From a bacterium SCSIO 12827 (GTDB lineage: Bacteria > Pseudomonadota > Alphaproteobacteria > Rhodospirillales > Casp-alpha2): a stretch of DNA of 64,000 nt. The position numbers were made by a program, and so were the translations under genes. Location: the NCBI GenBank assembly GCA_024397995.1, contig CP073746.1, forward strand, positions 2,232,001 through 2,296,000, given 5' to 3'. The notes under the pieces were generated by a model. The model was not told the DNA's origin. It was given only the letters and a program-made list of their open reading frames with translations, and did no database searches. Shown one piece after another: positions 43,901 through 53,176 of this stretch (position 1 is the first letter of the stretch; each line of letters starts with the position of its first letter).

Positions 43901-45622
43901 ATGGCCAAAAAGTTCGACAAGTCCAAACTGCCCTCGCGCTACACCACCCAGGGCCCGTCCAGCGCGCCGCACCGGTCCTACTACTACGCCATGGGCATGA
44001 CCGAGGAAGAGATCGACCAGCCCTTCGTCGGCGTCGCGACCTGCTGGAACGAGGCCGCGCCCTGCAACATCGCCCTGAGCCGTCAGGCCCAGGCCGTGAA
44101 GACCGGCGTCAAGGAAGCCCAGGGCACACCCCGCGAATTCACCACCATCACCGTGACCGACGGCATCGCCATGGGCCACCAGGGCATGAAATCGTCGCTG
44201 GCGTCGCGCGACGTGATCGCCGACTCGGTCGAACTGACCATGCGCGGCCATTGCTATGACGCCATGGTCTGCCTGGCCGGCTGCGACAAATCCCTGCCCG
44301 GCATGATGATGGTCATGCTGCGCCTCAACGTGCCCAGCGTGTTCATGTACGGCGGCTCCATCCTGCCCGGCAAGTTCAAGGGCAAGGACGTGACCGTGAT
44401 CGACGTGTTCGAAGCCGTGGGCACCAATGCCTCGGGCGACATGTCGGACGAAGACCTGCACGAACTGGAATGCGTGGCCTGTCCGTCGGCCGGGTCCTGC
44501 GGCGGCCAGTTCACGGCCAACACCATGGCCTGCGTGTCGGAAGCCATCGGCCTGGCCCTGCCCGGGTCGGCCGGGGCACCCGCGCCCTATGAAACCCGCG
44601 ACGAATACGCCGTGGCGTCGGGCAAGGCGGTCATGGACCTGATCGAAAAGAACCTGCGCCCGCGCGACATCGTGACCCGCAAGTCGTTCGAAAACGCGGC
44701 GCGCATCGTCGCGGCCTCCGGCGGGTCAACCAACGCCGGGCTGCACCTGCCCGCCATGGCCCATGAATGCGGCATCGATTTCACCCTGGAAGACGTCTGC
44801 GAGATCTTCAAAACCACGCCCTACATCGCCGACCTGAAGCCGGGCGGCAAATACGTGGCCAAGGACATGTTCGATATCGGCGGCGTGCCCGTGCTGATGA
44901 AGGCCCTGCTGGACGGCGGCTATCTGCATGGCGACTGCATGACCGTGACCGGCAAGACCATCGCGGAAAACCTCAAGGACGTCGTGTTCCCGACGGACCA
45001 GGACGTGATTTACCCCGTGTCCAACCCGATCACCCCGACGGGGGGTGTTGTCGGCCTCAAGGGCTCGCTTGCCCCCGACGGCGCCATCGTCAAGGTCGCC
45101 GGCCTGCACAGCCTGCAGTTCACGGGCACGGCCCGTTGCTTCGATTGCGAGGAAGACGCGCTTCAGGCCGTGCTCAAGCAGCAGGTCAAGGAAGGCGAGG
45201 TCGTCGTTATCCGCTACGAAGGGCCCAAGGGCGGCCCCGGCATGCGCGAAATGCTGTCCACCACCTCGGCGATCTACGGCCAGGGCCTGGGCGAAAAGGT
45301 TGCGCTGATCACCGACGGCCGGTTCTCCGGCGCCACGCGCGGCTTCTGCATCGGCCATGTCGGCCCGGAAGCGGCCGTGGGCGGCCCCATCGGCCTGCTG
45401 AAGGACGGCGACGTGATCAAGATCGACGCCGAAAAGGGCACCCTGGACGTTGATTTGTCCGAGGCCGAACTGGACGCCCGCCGCAAGGCCTGGACGCCGC
45501 GCAAACACGACTATCAGTCGGGGGTGCTTTGGAAGTATGCTCAGTTGGTGGGCCCCGCCTGCGACGGCGCCGTCACCCATCCGGGCGCCAAGGCGGAAAC
45601 CCACGTATTCGCCGACATCTAA
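43901..45622 (+). CDS. ilvD: dihydroxy-acid dehydratase
   Basis: Fe-S dehydratase of 573 residues for isoleucine and valine synthesis, converting 2,3-dihydroxy acids to 2-oxo acids. Cluster Cys are in [24 protein letters not shown] and [18 protein letters not shown]. The C-terminal signature [20 protein letters not shown] is intact. GGGAG lies about 8 bases before the ATG. No attenuator or T-box was seen in the 119-base leader, only a hairpin without U-tract. Confidence 0.96.
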   Translation: MAKKFDKSKLPSRYTTQGPSSAPHRSYYYAMGMTEEEIDQPFVGVATCWNEAAPCNIALSRQAQAVKTGVKEAQGTPREFTTITVTDGIAMGHQGMKSSLASRDVIADSVELTMRGHCYDAMVCLAGCDKSLPGMMMVMLRLNVPSVFMYGGSILPGKFKGKDVTVIDVFEAVGTNASGDMSDEDLHELECVACPSAGSCGGQFTANTMACVSEAIGLALPGSAGAPAPYETRDEYAVASGKAVMDLIEKNLRPRDIVTRKSFENAARIVAASGGSTNAGLHLPAMAHECGIDFTLEDVCEIFKTTPYIADLKPGGKYVAKDMFDIGGVPVLMKALLDGGYLHGDCMTVTGKTIAENLKDVVFPTDQDVIYPVSNPITPTGGVVGLKGSLAPDGAIVKVAGLHSLQFTGTARCFDCEEDALQAVLKQQVKEGEVVVIRYEGPKGGPGMREMLSTTSAIYGQGLGEKVALITDGRFSGATRGFCIGHVGPEAAVGGPIGLLKDGDVIKIDAEKGTLDVDLSEAELDARRKAWTPRKHDYQSGVLWKYAQLVGPACDGAVTHPGAKAETHVFADI

Positions 45623-45682
45623 GCCCCGCGTCCAGACGGGGCCGGACGTCGGCCCGGGTGTGACAAAAACGGGATAACGGCC

Positions 45683-45988
45683 ATGGCCGAAGACGCCTTC
45701 GCCTTGAACCGGCGCGAGCACGACCGAAAGTCCTCGGGCTTTCAGGCGCGTGTGACCGTCGGTGGCGCCTCCACCAAATGCCTGATCGAGGACATCTCCC
45801 CCGGCGGAGCGCAGATCATCGCCTCCCTGGACCTGTCCAAGGGCCGCCATCTGACCCTCGACCTGGGGGCGTTCGGCGACGTCAGCGCGACCGTCGCCTG
45901 GTGCCGCAAGGGGCGGCTCGGCATCAAGTTCGAAGCCGATCCCGAGGTTCTGGCCGAACTGGTCATGTCCCTCGCCATGCAGGCCTGA
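45683..45988 (+). CDS. PilZ domain protein
   Basis: Protein of 101 residues consisting of one PilZ domain. The c-di-GMP binding signatures are present: the Arg-rich RREHDRKS near the N-terminus and DISPGGAQI (D/N-x-S-x2-G). It probably responds to cyclic di-GMP. No effector domain. It lies 60 bases after ilvD and 16 before the aminotransferase on the same strand. Confidence 0.9.
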   Translation: MAEDAFALNRREHDRKSSGFQARVTVGGASTKCLIEDISPGGAQIIASLDLSKGRHLTLDLGAFGDVSATVAWCRKGRLGIKFEADPEVLAELVMSLAMQA

Positions 45989-46004
45989 CCCGGGCACCTG
46001 ACCG

Positions 46005-47243
46005 GTGGCGTCCTCCCTCGATCTTCCCTTCGTGCGCGCCCAGTTCCCGGATGCCTGCTTCAACGACGGCTGGGCGTTCTTTGAAAACGCCGGCGGCTCC
46101 TACGTGCCCAATGCGGTGATCGACCGCATGACGGCCTATATGCGGGATTCCCAGGTTCAGCCCCTCGCCCCCTATCCAAAATCGCAACTGGCGGCGGCGC
46201 GCATGGCCGACGGCCACGCCCGCATGGCGGAGATGATCGGGGCAAGTGCCGACGAGGTGGTGATCGGCCCCTCCACCTCGATGAACGTCTACGTCCTGGC
46301 GCAGGCGCTCCGGCCGCTGTGGCAGGCGGGGGACGAGGTCATCGTCGCCGTGCTCAACCACGAGGCCAATTCCTCGCCCTGGCGCAGGCTTGCCGACTTC
46401 GGGATCGTCGTGAAGGAATGGCCCGTCGATGCGGAAACAGGGGCGCTGCGCACCGATCTACTAGAAGACCTGCTCACGGACCGCACGCGGCTGGTCGCCT
46501 TCCCCCATGTTTCCAACATCACCGGCGACATCAACGACGTTCCGGCGATCACCAAACAGGTTCACGCGGCGGGCGCCATGGTCTGCGTCGACGCCGTCGC
46601 CTACGCCCCCCACCGGGCCGTGGACGTGAAGGCCTGGGACGTCGATTTCTACCTCTACAGCTTCTACAAGATCATGGGCCCGCACATCGGCATGCTCTAC
46701 GGCAAGCGCGAACGGCTTTTGGAAGCCCGCGGCCAGGGCCACCTGTTCTTCGCCGAGGACGACATCCAGCACAAGCTGAACCCGGCCGGCCCGAACCATG
46801 AGACCATCGCGGCGCTTGCCGGCATCGCGGATTATGTCGAAGCCCTCTGCGCCCATCATTTCGATCAACCCGCCAACACACTCCACGCCCGCACGGCCCA
46901 GGTGTTCGGCCTGATCGCGGCCCATGAGCAGCGGCTTGCCGAACGGTTCCTGGATGTCGCCCTCAACACGCCGGGCCTGCGCCTCCTGGGCTGCCACACG
47001 GCCCACGACCGCGCGCCGACGTTCTCGTTCACGATCAGGGGCAAGTCATCGGCAGAGGTCGTCCAGGCCCTAACGGCGCAACAGATCGCCTGCTGGAACG
47101 GCGATTTCTACGCGCCGAGGCTGCTCGAAGCCGTCGGCATCACCGACACCACCGACGGCGTCGTCCGCACGTCCATGGCGCATTACAATACGGTGGAAGA
47201 GGTGGAGCGGTTGGTGGGTGTATTGGGTACAAAATTGCTCTAA
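46005..47243 (+). CDS. class V aminotransferase, cysteine desulfurase-like (VC1184 type)
   Basis: PLP enzyme of 412 residues, starting at GTG 46005. The start FFENAGGSYVPNAVIDRM, the block VAFPHVSNITGDINDV, the PLP-ring Asp in VCVDAVAYAPHRAVD and the Schiff-base Lys in YSFYKIMGPHIG are all recognisable. The catalytic Cys loop of true cysteine desulfurases is not evident, so desulfurase activity is doubtful. The subfamily has no established reaction. A terminator follows seven bases after the stop. Confidence 0.87.
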   Translation: MASSLDLPFVRAQFPDACFNDGWAFFENAGGSYVPNAVIDRMTAYMRDSQVQPLAPYPKSQLAAARMADGHARMAEMIGASADEVVIGPSTSMNVYVLAQALRPLWQAGDEVIVAVLNHEANSSPWRRLADFGIVVKEWPVDAETGALRTDLLEDLLTDRTRLVAFPHVSNITGDINDVPAITKQVHAAGAMVCVDAVAYAPHRAVDVKAWDVDFYLYSFYKIMGPHIGMLYGKRERLLEARGQGHLFFAEDDIQHKLNPAGPNHETIAALAGIADYVEALCAHHFDQPANTLHARTAQVFGLIAAHEQRLAERFLDVALNTPGLRLLGCHTAHDRAPTFSFTIRGKSSAEVVQALTAQQIACWNGDFYAPRLLEAVGITDTTDGVVRTSMAHYNTVEEVERLVGVLGTKLL

Positions 47244-47250
47244 TGCAACA

Positions 47251-47277
47251 AAGGCGTCCAGCAAAACGCCTTATTTT
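47251..47277 (+). terminator. rho-independent terminator
   Basis: Stem AAGGCGT (47251-47257) / ACGCCTT (47266-47272), 8-base loop, followed by ATTTTC. It ends the aminotransferase gene at the border of the AT-rich island. Confidence 0.75.
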
Positions 47278-47380
47278 CACGTGCACACGAGCCGACAGCA
47301 TGTAATTTGGTCAGATCATCTTTTTTATTGTTAAATTGGCGTATAGATCGCCTATTTACAGAAATTGTAGATGGGGCTCC

Positions 47381-48307
47381 ATGAGCAAGGAAATCATAGA
47401 AAGCGCAAAAGCAATCCAAGAGGCATCTAAGGCTGCCTCCGAAGTTGCCAATGCAACCACCCGTGCAATCAAAGCCGCCCAGGATGCTGGAGGATTTTTA
47501 GCTAACGTATTCGGCACTGTGCCTGAAGATGCCGTAGGGCTATTGGGAGGAGACTGGCTAAAAATAAAGCGCAAAGAGCGAATTGCAATTATGGTCGAAG
47601 GCACGATTAAACGTTTAAACGAAAGAGGTGTGGATCAGACAAGTTTGCGCCAGATATCTATGGCATTTGGCGTGCCGCTTCTTCAACACGCATCATTAGA
47701 AGAAGATGAACTTTTGTCCGCAATGTGGGCAAATTTGTTGGCAAATGCAGTTGACCCTTCTTCAAATATTGAACCGAATAAGAATTATGTAAACTTACTC
47801 AATCAGTTGAGTCCCGCAGAAGCCGTACTTTTAAATTTACTCGGGACGTTAGAAAGACCGGACATAGACATCTCGACACGAAATACACTTTTTGAAGAAC
47901 AATCCAACAATTTCTGGGAGCCTTTATCAGAAGAATCTAAAATTTTATCAATTCAAAACCTGTTCCGACTGAGGTTGGCAGGAGCTTGGCCGGAGATCGC
48001 AGATGAATACCACGTATTCAGTGATAATCGAACTGGCGAGGACGCTTGGGAACGTAGAGGCACCGTCCGCGGCGCAGAAATAGATATCGATCCCGATGAA
48101 TTCTCTAAAATGGTCAGGCAACTCAGTAACAGTTTGATGGTTTTGACAGGCTACCGTGAGCCAAGCATTTTTGAAGAACGCACAGGGAGCAAGAATATAA
48201 GAAAATACAATCTAAAAAAGGCTCCAGAATTTTCATTGCATATAACAGTTTTGGGCGAAAATCTTTTACGTGCCTGTCAAGCAACGCGCCCAATCAGTTC
48301 TCCATAA
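47381..48307 (+). CDS. Abi-alpha (DUF4393) family protein, candidate phage-defence gene
   Basis: Protein of 308 residues. The N-terminal helical lead (KAIQEASKAASEVANATTRA) and the core LLGGDWLKIKRKERIAIMVE, LLQHASLEEDELLSAMWANL and VDPSSNIEPNKNYVN match the DUF4393/abortive infection alpha family. Molecular function unknown. The gene and its flanks are strikingly AT-rich, with codons such as AAA, ATA and TTA that neighbours avoid, which points to horizontal transfer. No integrase, repeat or tRNA borders it. The ATG at 47381 gives a plausible N-terminus though the ribosome-binding site is weak; an in-frame start at 47336 adds 15 residues. Confidence 0.8.
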   Translation: MSKEIIESAKAIQEASKAASEVANATTRAIKAAQDAGGFLANVFGTVPEDAVGLLGGDWLKIKRKERIAIMVEGTIKRLNERGVDQTSLRQISMAFGVPLLQHASLEEDELLSAMWANLLANAVDPSSNIEPNKNYVNLLNQLSPAEAVLLNLLGTLERPDIDISTRNTLFEEQSNNFWEPLSEESKILSIQNLFRLRLAGAWPEIADEYHVFSDNRTGEDAWERRGTVRGAEIDIDPDEFSKMVRQLSNSLMVLTGYREPSIFEERTGSKNIRKYNLKKAPEFSLHITVLGENLLRACQATRPISSP

Positions 48308-48371
48308 ATCTACCCCCCCAATCACACCGACTGTCTGTTCAATGTTTCAGAAATTTGCGTTATGACTCCCC

Positions 48372-48953
48372 CTAATTTGCCCCGCTCGGCATCGGCGGTG
48401 ATTTCATCTGCGCCGCGTGCAGCACGTCGACCTCGCCCCGCACCTTCTTCAGCTTCTTCTCCAGCATCTTTTCCTCTTTCTCGAGCGCCCGCTCCAGGCC
48501 CTTGATCCGCTTGTTGAGGGCCTCGATGTTGGCGAGGCGTTCGATGCGGAGTTGGGCGTCCTTCTTGCGCCGCCATTTTCGGAAGCGCCATTCGCCGGCG
48601 CAAATCAGCAGCAAGATGCCCGCCCCGGCGCAGACCAAGGCCCCTGCCAGATAAGCCGTCTTGTGCAGGCTCACGGCCGTGCCCCAGAAGCCGATGGTGG
48701 TGAGGCAGGCCGCCGTCATGAACAACAGGCGCCGGGTCACCGGGTCGTCCTTCTGGACCTCGTTCTGGGCGGCGGCGACGGCGATGGCGATTTCCGTCTT
48801 GGCCATGGCCTGCCACTGCTTGAAGGACATGCCCTCGCCCACGCTGCGGCCTTCGCGGATGAACTGCTCCAGCCGCATCATGATGTATTCCGCGCGCTGT
48901 TCCGGCGTCGGATTAAGGGGCAGTTCGGGGGCCTGAAACTCGGTCATCGTCAT
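48372..48953 (-). CDS. hypothetical coiled-coil membrane protein, 193 aa
   Basis: Protein of 193 residues with a helical N-terminus (about 15-70), two membrane segments (about 76-93 and 101-118; TAYLAGALVCAGAGILLLIC), then a basic stretch (WRFRKWRRKKD) and a coiled coil (about 130-175; LERALEKEEKMLEKKLKKV). The topology is likely a hairpin with both ends in the cytoplasm. No family recognised. GC-rich, so it lies outside the AT-rich island. Confidence 0.7.
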   Translation of the reverse strand: MTMTEFQAPELPLNPTPEQRAEYIMMRLEQFIREGRSVGEGMSFKQWQAMAKTEIAIAVAAAQNEVQKDDPVTRRLLFMTAACLTTIGFWGTAVSLHKTAYLAGALVCAGAGILLLICAGEWRFRKWRRKKDAQLRIERLANIEALNKRIKGLERALEKEEKMLEKKLKKVRGEVDVLHAAQMKSPPMPSGAN

Positions 48954-49040
48954 ACGTCTCCGACGATCAGCCTATTTCAGCGGGCTTAACAGGCGGTTAC
49001 CGCCGACACCGCGGGGGCGTCGGCGGCATTGGAGTGCCGT

Positions 49041-49907
49041 CTATTCGGCGGCTTTGCCGACCTGATGCATGTAGACATCCTGCTGCGGGAACGGAATGGT
49101 GAAACCGGCGTCTTCCAGGCCCAGCTTCACGGTCTTGCGCAGGTCGAACAGGGTCGGCCAATAGTCGCCGATGTTGACCCAGGCCCGCAGGTTGATGTCG
49201 ATGGAACTGGCCGCCATGGCCCAGGTCATGACCTCGGGCGCCGGGTCCTTCAAAATGCGCGGATCGGCGTCGAGCATGCCCTTCAGCACCTCCATGGCCT
49301 TGGGCAGGTCATCGCCGTAGGAGATCGAGGCGACAAGGTCGATGCGGCGCGTCGGGTTGCGCGAGAAGTTGGTGATCGAGGCCCCCCAGATCGAGGAATT
49401 CGGCACCGACTTGAAGATACCGTCGGGCGTCCGCAGTTCCGTGGTGAACAGGCTGATTTCCACCACCGTTCCTGACTGGCCGCCAGCGTCGATGAAATCG
49501 CCCGTCTTGAACGGGCGCAGCACCAACAGCATGACCCCCGCCGCGACATTCTGCATGGTGCCCTGCAAGGCCAGACCGATGGCCAGGCCGGCGGCGCCCA
49601 GAATGGCGATAAGCGAGGTCGTCTGCACCCCGAACTGGTTGAGCACCGCGACCAGGACGAAGATCTTGACGACATAGCCAACGACGGACGACAGGAACGG
49701 CGTCAGCGTGTCGTCGATGGATTTGACGCGGTTGAGGGCCTTGGTCACCGTCCGCTTGGCCCAGCCGGCGATCCACCAGCCGACGATCAGGATGACGATG
49801 GCGCCGATCACGCTCATACCGTATTCCGTGCCGACGTCGGCGGCAGTCTGCATGATCGTCTCGATCGCCTTCTGGGCATTGGCGATCTGTTGTTCTGCTT
49901 TATCCAT
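49041..49907 (-). CDS. mscS: small-conductance mechanosensitive channel MscS family
   Basis: Channel protein of 288 residues. Three membrane segments occupy about 1-130. The pore helix LGAAGLAIGLALQGTMQNVA followed by AGVMLLVLRPFKTGDFIDAG is the MscS signature. The beta domain (GTVVEISLFTTELRTPDGIF) and the alpha/beta C-terminal cage follow. It releases solutes on osmotic downshock. Confidence 0.95.
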   Translation of the reverse strand: MDKAEQQIANAQKAIETIMQTAADVGTEYGMSVIGAIVILIVGWWIAGWAKRTVTKALNRVKSIDDTLTPFLSSVVGYVVKIFVLVAVLNQFGVQTTSLIAILGAAGLAIGLALQGTMQNVAAGVMLLVLRPFKTGDFIDAGGQSGTVVEISLFTTELRTPDGIFKSVPNSSIWGASITNFSRNPTRRIDLVASISYGDDLPKAMEVLKGMLDADPRILKDPAPEVMTWAMAASSIDINLRAWVNIGDYWPTLFDLRKTVKLGLEDAGFTIPFPQQDVYMHQVGKAAE

Positions 49908-50049
49908 GTTCGGCCTCTATCCTTGCGCTACGCCCCGCCCCCCCGGGAATGGAACGCCGATTATGTCGATGTGGGGGGCGGCTCACAAGACCCGCGTGTG
50001 GTTGGATAAAAACCTTCAACCCCGGCCCATTTCCGTATCCGCAAACGTA

Positions 50050-50082
50050 AAAGCCCCGCCGGTTTCAAGGGCGGGGCTTTCC
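50050..50082. terminator. bidirectional rho-independent terminator
   Basis: Perfect 11-bp stem, arms 50050-50060 and 50070-50080, 9-base loop. The plus strand continues TTTCCGTTT and the minus strand TTTTACGTTT. It lies upstream of mscS, so on the minus strand it would end a transcript from the valS side or a small RNA. Confidence 0.85.
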
Positions 50083-50289
50083 GTTTCAGTTTCGGGATCG
50101 GCGTCGCACCCGATCCCACCCGATGATCACCGGGTAAATGGGGTTTGGGTCGATATGTCGGGGAACTGCATCGGTGGTTCCAACTTTGTAACCTCCTTCA
50201 TCTGCCTACGAAGAAGGCTAGCGCCCCCCGCCCCGGTCATACCAGCCCCTGAAAGTTCCTATTCCGGGCGCATATTAGGAGAAAAGGAT

Positions 50290-50336
50290 CAATATCCACG
50301 CGGCTGTCGGAGAAACAGCCGCGCAGTGGGATATTG
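50290..50336. repeat. long imperfect inverted repeat downstream of valS
   Basis: Outer arms CAATATCC (50290-50297) and GGATATTG (50329-50336); inner arms CGCGGCTGT (50299-50307) and ACAGCCGCG (50315-50323); 7-base loop and an asymmetric internal bulge (1 and 5 bases). On the minus strand it lies 40 bases after the valS stop and is followed by CCTTTTCTCC, so it may terminate valS. Confidence 0.7.
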
Positions 50337-50376
50337 CCGACAAAAGGCCAAGCGAAGCCTAGGGGGCAGAAGTGGG

Positions 50377-53046
50377 TCAGGCCACCGCCGCCAGGCGCTT
50401 CAAGGCCTCGTCAAGCCGCGCGCGGGTGGCCTGGGCCTCGCCCAGCTTCTCGCGCTCACCATCGACCACCTCGGCCGGGGCGTTGGCGACGAATTTGGCG
50501 TTGCCCAGCTTCTTCTCGAAACGGTCGATTTCCGCGTCCTGCTTGGAAATTTCCTTCAACAGCCGCGCTTTTTCCGCATCCAGATCGATGGCGTCGGCGA
50601 TCGGCAGGATGATCATGGCGCCGTCGAGCACGTCCTGCACGGCGCCCTTGGGCACCTCGCCGGTCAGCACGCCCGCGTCGGACAGGCCCGCCAGGCGCAG
50701 GATCAAATCGCGATGGGTCGACAGCGCCGCCTGGGCCGCATCGTCCCCGTCTTTCAGCAGCATGGGGATTTTCGCCTTGGGCGGCACGTTCATTTCCGAG
50801 CGCACGGCGCGGATCTGCGAGATCAGGCGCACCACCCAATCCATTTCCGCGTTGACGGCGGCATCGACCAGGGCCGCGTCATACACGGGCCAGGGCGTGG
50901 TGATCAGCGGCTGGGCGCGTTCGGCCCGGGTCTGCCAGAGTTCCTCGGTGATGAACGGCACGATGGGATGCAGCAGGGTGATGATCTGATCCAGCACCCA
51001 GGCCGTGGTCGCCCGGGTTTCGGCCTTGGCGGTTTCGTCCGTGCCCATGAACACGGGTTTGGCGAATTCCAGGTACCAATCGCAGAAGGTGTTCCAGGTA
51101 AAGGCGTAGAGGGCACCCGCCGCATCGTTGAAGCGATAGGCGTCGAGCGCCGTGGTCATGGCCTTTTCGGCCTCGGAAACCTTGCCGACGATCCAGCGAT
51201 TCAGGGTAGAGTTAACTGAATTCGGATTAAAATTAGGATCGACGCGGCATTCGTTCATGTCGCAGAACCGGGCCGCGTTCCAGATCTTGGTGCAGAAGTT
51301 GCGATACCCCTCGACCCGGCTTTCCGACATCTTCACATCGCGGCCCTGGGCGGCGAAGGCCGTCAGGGTAAAGCGCAGCGCATCGGCGCCGAACTTGTTA
51401 ATGAGGTCGAGCGGGTCGATGACGTTGCCCTTGGACTTGGACATCTTCTGGCCCTTCTCATCCCGCACCAAGGCGTGGATATAGACCGTGTGGAACGGCA
51501 CCTCGTCCATGAAGTGCAGGCCCATCATCATCATCCGGGCGACCCAGAAGAAGATGATGTCGAAACCGGTGACCAGCACGTCCGTGGGATAATGGCGCGC
51601 CAGTTCCGGCGTCTCGTCCGGCCAGCCCAGGGTCGAGAACGGCCAGAGCGCCGAGGAGAACCAGGTGTCCAGCACGTCCGGGTCGCGGGTCAGCTCCACC
51701 GTCTTGCCGTAATGGGCGTCGGCGGCGGCCTGGGCGGCCTCTTCGCTCATCTCCACGAAGACGGCGCCGTCGGGGCCGAACCAGGCCGGGATCTGATGCC
51801 CCCACCACAGTTGGCGCGACACGCACCATGGCTGGATGTTGCGCATCCATTCGAAATAGGTGTTTTCCCAGGTCTTGGGCACGAACTGGGTCTTACCGCT
51901 CTCCACCGCTTCGATGGCGGGCTTGGCCAGGGTCTTGGCATCGACGAACCATTGATCCATCAGCCAGGGTTCGACCACCACGCCGGACCGGTCGCCGTGG
52001 GGCACGGTCATGTCGTTGTCCTCGACCCGGTCGAGCAGGCCCAGGCCTTCCATCTCCGCCAGGATGGCGTCGCGTGCCTTGAAACGCTCCATGCCCTGGT
52101 ACTTTTCGGGCACGTTTTCATTCAGATGAGCGTCGGCGTCGAGGATGTTGATGATGTCGAGCCCGGCCCGCTTGCCGACCTCGAAGTCGTTGAAATCATG
52201 ACCCGGGGTGATCTTCACCGCCCCCGATCCCTTTTCCGGATCGGCGTAATGGTCGGCGACGATGGGGATCAGGCGGCCGGTGATCGGCAGCACCACGTTC
52301 TTGCCCACCAGGTCCGTATAGCGCTCGTCGTCCGGATGCACGGCGACGCCGGTGTCGCCCAGCATGGTTTCCGGGCGGGTCGTGCCGACGGTGATGAACT
52401 GCCCGTCCTGGCCCTCGATGGGATACTTGAAGTACCACATCTTGCCCTTGGTCTCGCGCTGTTCGACCTCCAGGTCGGAGATCGCCGTGTGCAGCTTGGG
52501 GTCCCAGTTGACCAGCCGCTTGTCACGGTAGATCAGGCCCTGCTTGTGCAGTTCCACGAACACCTTGACCACGGCCTTGGACAGGCCCTCGTCCATGGTG
52601 AAGCGTTCCCGCGACCAGTCACAGGACGCACCCAGGCGGCGCAGCTGTTTGGTGATGGTGCCGCCGGATTCCGCTTTCCAGTCCCACACCCGCTCAACGA
52701 ACTTGTCGCGGCCCAGGTCCGTGCGCTTCACGCCCTCGGCCTCCAGCATGCGTTCAACCACCATCTGCGTGGCGATGCCGGCATGGTCCGTGCCCGGCTG
52801 CCACAGAGCCTGATCGCCCTTCATGCGGTGGTAACGGATCAGGATGTCCTGCAGCGTATTGTTGAGGGCATGGCCCATATGCAGGCTGCCGGTCACGTTG
52901 GGTGGCGGAATGACGATGGTATAAGGCTGGCCGTTGCCGCCCGCTTCAGGCACCTGGGCAGGCGCGAAGGCGCCGCTTTGTTCCCATTCCTCGTATCGGC
53001 GGGTTTCCACCTCTTCGGGGTGGTAGGTCTTGTCCAGTTCGGCCAT
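50377..53046 (-). CDS. valS: valine--tRNA ligase
   Basis: Class I synthetase of 889 residues. The HIGH-type motif is in PPNVTGSLHMGHALNNTLQD and KMSKS in GQKMSKSKGNVIDPLD. The editing domain (about 190-350) contains TTRPETMLGDTGVAVHPDD. The C-terminal coiled-coil arm (about 825-889) is present. It follows popZ by 130 bases with a terminator in between. Confidence 0.97.
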   Translation of the reverse strand: MAELDKTYHPEEVETRRYEEWEQSGAFAPAQVPEAGGNGQPYTIVIPPPNVTGSLHMGHALNNTLQDILIRYHRMKGDQALWQPGTDHAGIATQMVVERMLEAEGVKRTDLGRDKFVERVWDWKAESGGTITKQLRRLGASCDWSRERFTMDEGLSKAVVKVFVELHKQGLIYRDKRLVNWDPKLHTAISDLEVEQRETKGKMWYFKYPIEGQDGQFITVGTTRPETMLGDTGVAVHPDDERYTDLVGKNVVLPITGRLIPIVADHYADPEKGSGAVKITPGHDFNDFEVGKRAGLDIINILDADAHLNENVPEKYQGMERFKARDAILAEMEGLGLLDRVEDNDMTVPHGDRSGVVVEPWLMDQWFVDAKTLAKPAIEAVESGKTQFVPKTWENTYFEWMRNIQPWCVSRQLWWGHQIPAWFGPDGAVFVEMSEEAAQAAADAHYGKTVELTRDPDVLDTWFSSALWPFSTLGWPDETPELARHYPTDVLVTGFDIIFFWVARMMMMGLHFMDEVPFHTVYIHALVRDEKGQKMSKSKGNVIDPLDLINKFGADALRFTLTAFAAQGRDVKMSESRVEGYRNFCTKIWNAARFCDMNECRVDPNFNPNSVNSTLNRWIVGKVSEAEKAMTTALDAYRFNDAAGALYAFTWNTFCDWYLEFAKPVFMGTDETAKAETRATTAWVLDQIITLLHPIVPFITEELWQTRAERAQPLITTPWPVYDAALVDAAVNAEMDWVVRLISQIRAVRSEMNVPPKAKIPMLLKDGDDAAQAALSTHRDLILRLAGLSDAGVLTGEVPKGAVQDVLDGAMIILPIADAIDLDAEKARLLKEISKQDAEIDRFEKKLGNAKFVANAPAEVVDGEREKLGEAQATRARLDEALKRLAAVA

Positions 53047-53107
53047 GGGAACAGATCCTCGGAACGGCTAAAGTCAATCGGTGGGGATTGGCGGGTATAC
53101 AACGAAA

Positions 53108-53136
53108 AACCCCGGGGAACAAAGCCCCCCGGGGTT
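53108..53136 (-). terminator. rho-independent terminator of popZ
   Basis: Perfect 10-bp stem AACCCCGGGG (53108-53117) / CCCCGGGGTT (53127-53136), followed on the minus strand by TTTTCGTTG. It lies 40 bases after the popZ stop. Confidence 0.88.
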
Positions 53137-53176
53137 ATCATTGTAATTCTTTTTCAGGCAGGACGCCGAGGCGGGA

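Larger units (their letters stand above)
49908..50376. other. 469-base intergenic region between mscS and valS
   Basis: The only gap above 300 bases. It holds a strong bidirectional terminator (50050-50082), an imperfect 47-base inverted repeat (50290-50336) and, on the minus strand, a micro-frame of 14 codons (ATG 50171, stop ending 50127), or 18 codons from a TTG at 50183 preceded by AAGGAGG. No longer convincing coding frame was found. Confidence 0.6.

Noticed and set aside
49708-51219. Plus-strand frame of 503 codons spanning the mscS-valS gap
   Set aside because: It is antisense to mscS and the 3' end of valS with no domain; only the 469-base gap itself is non-coding.
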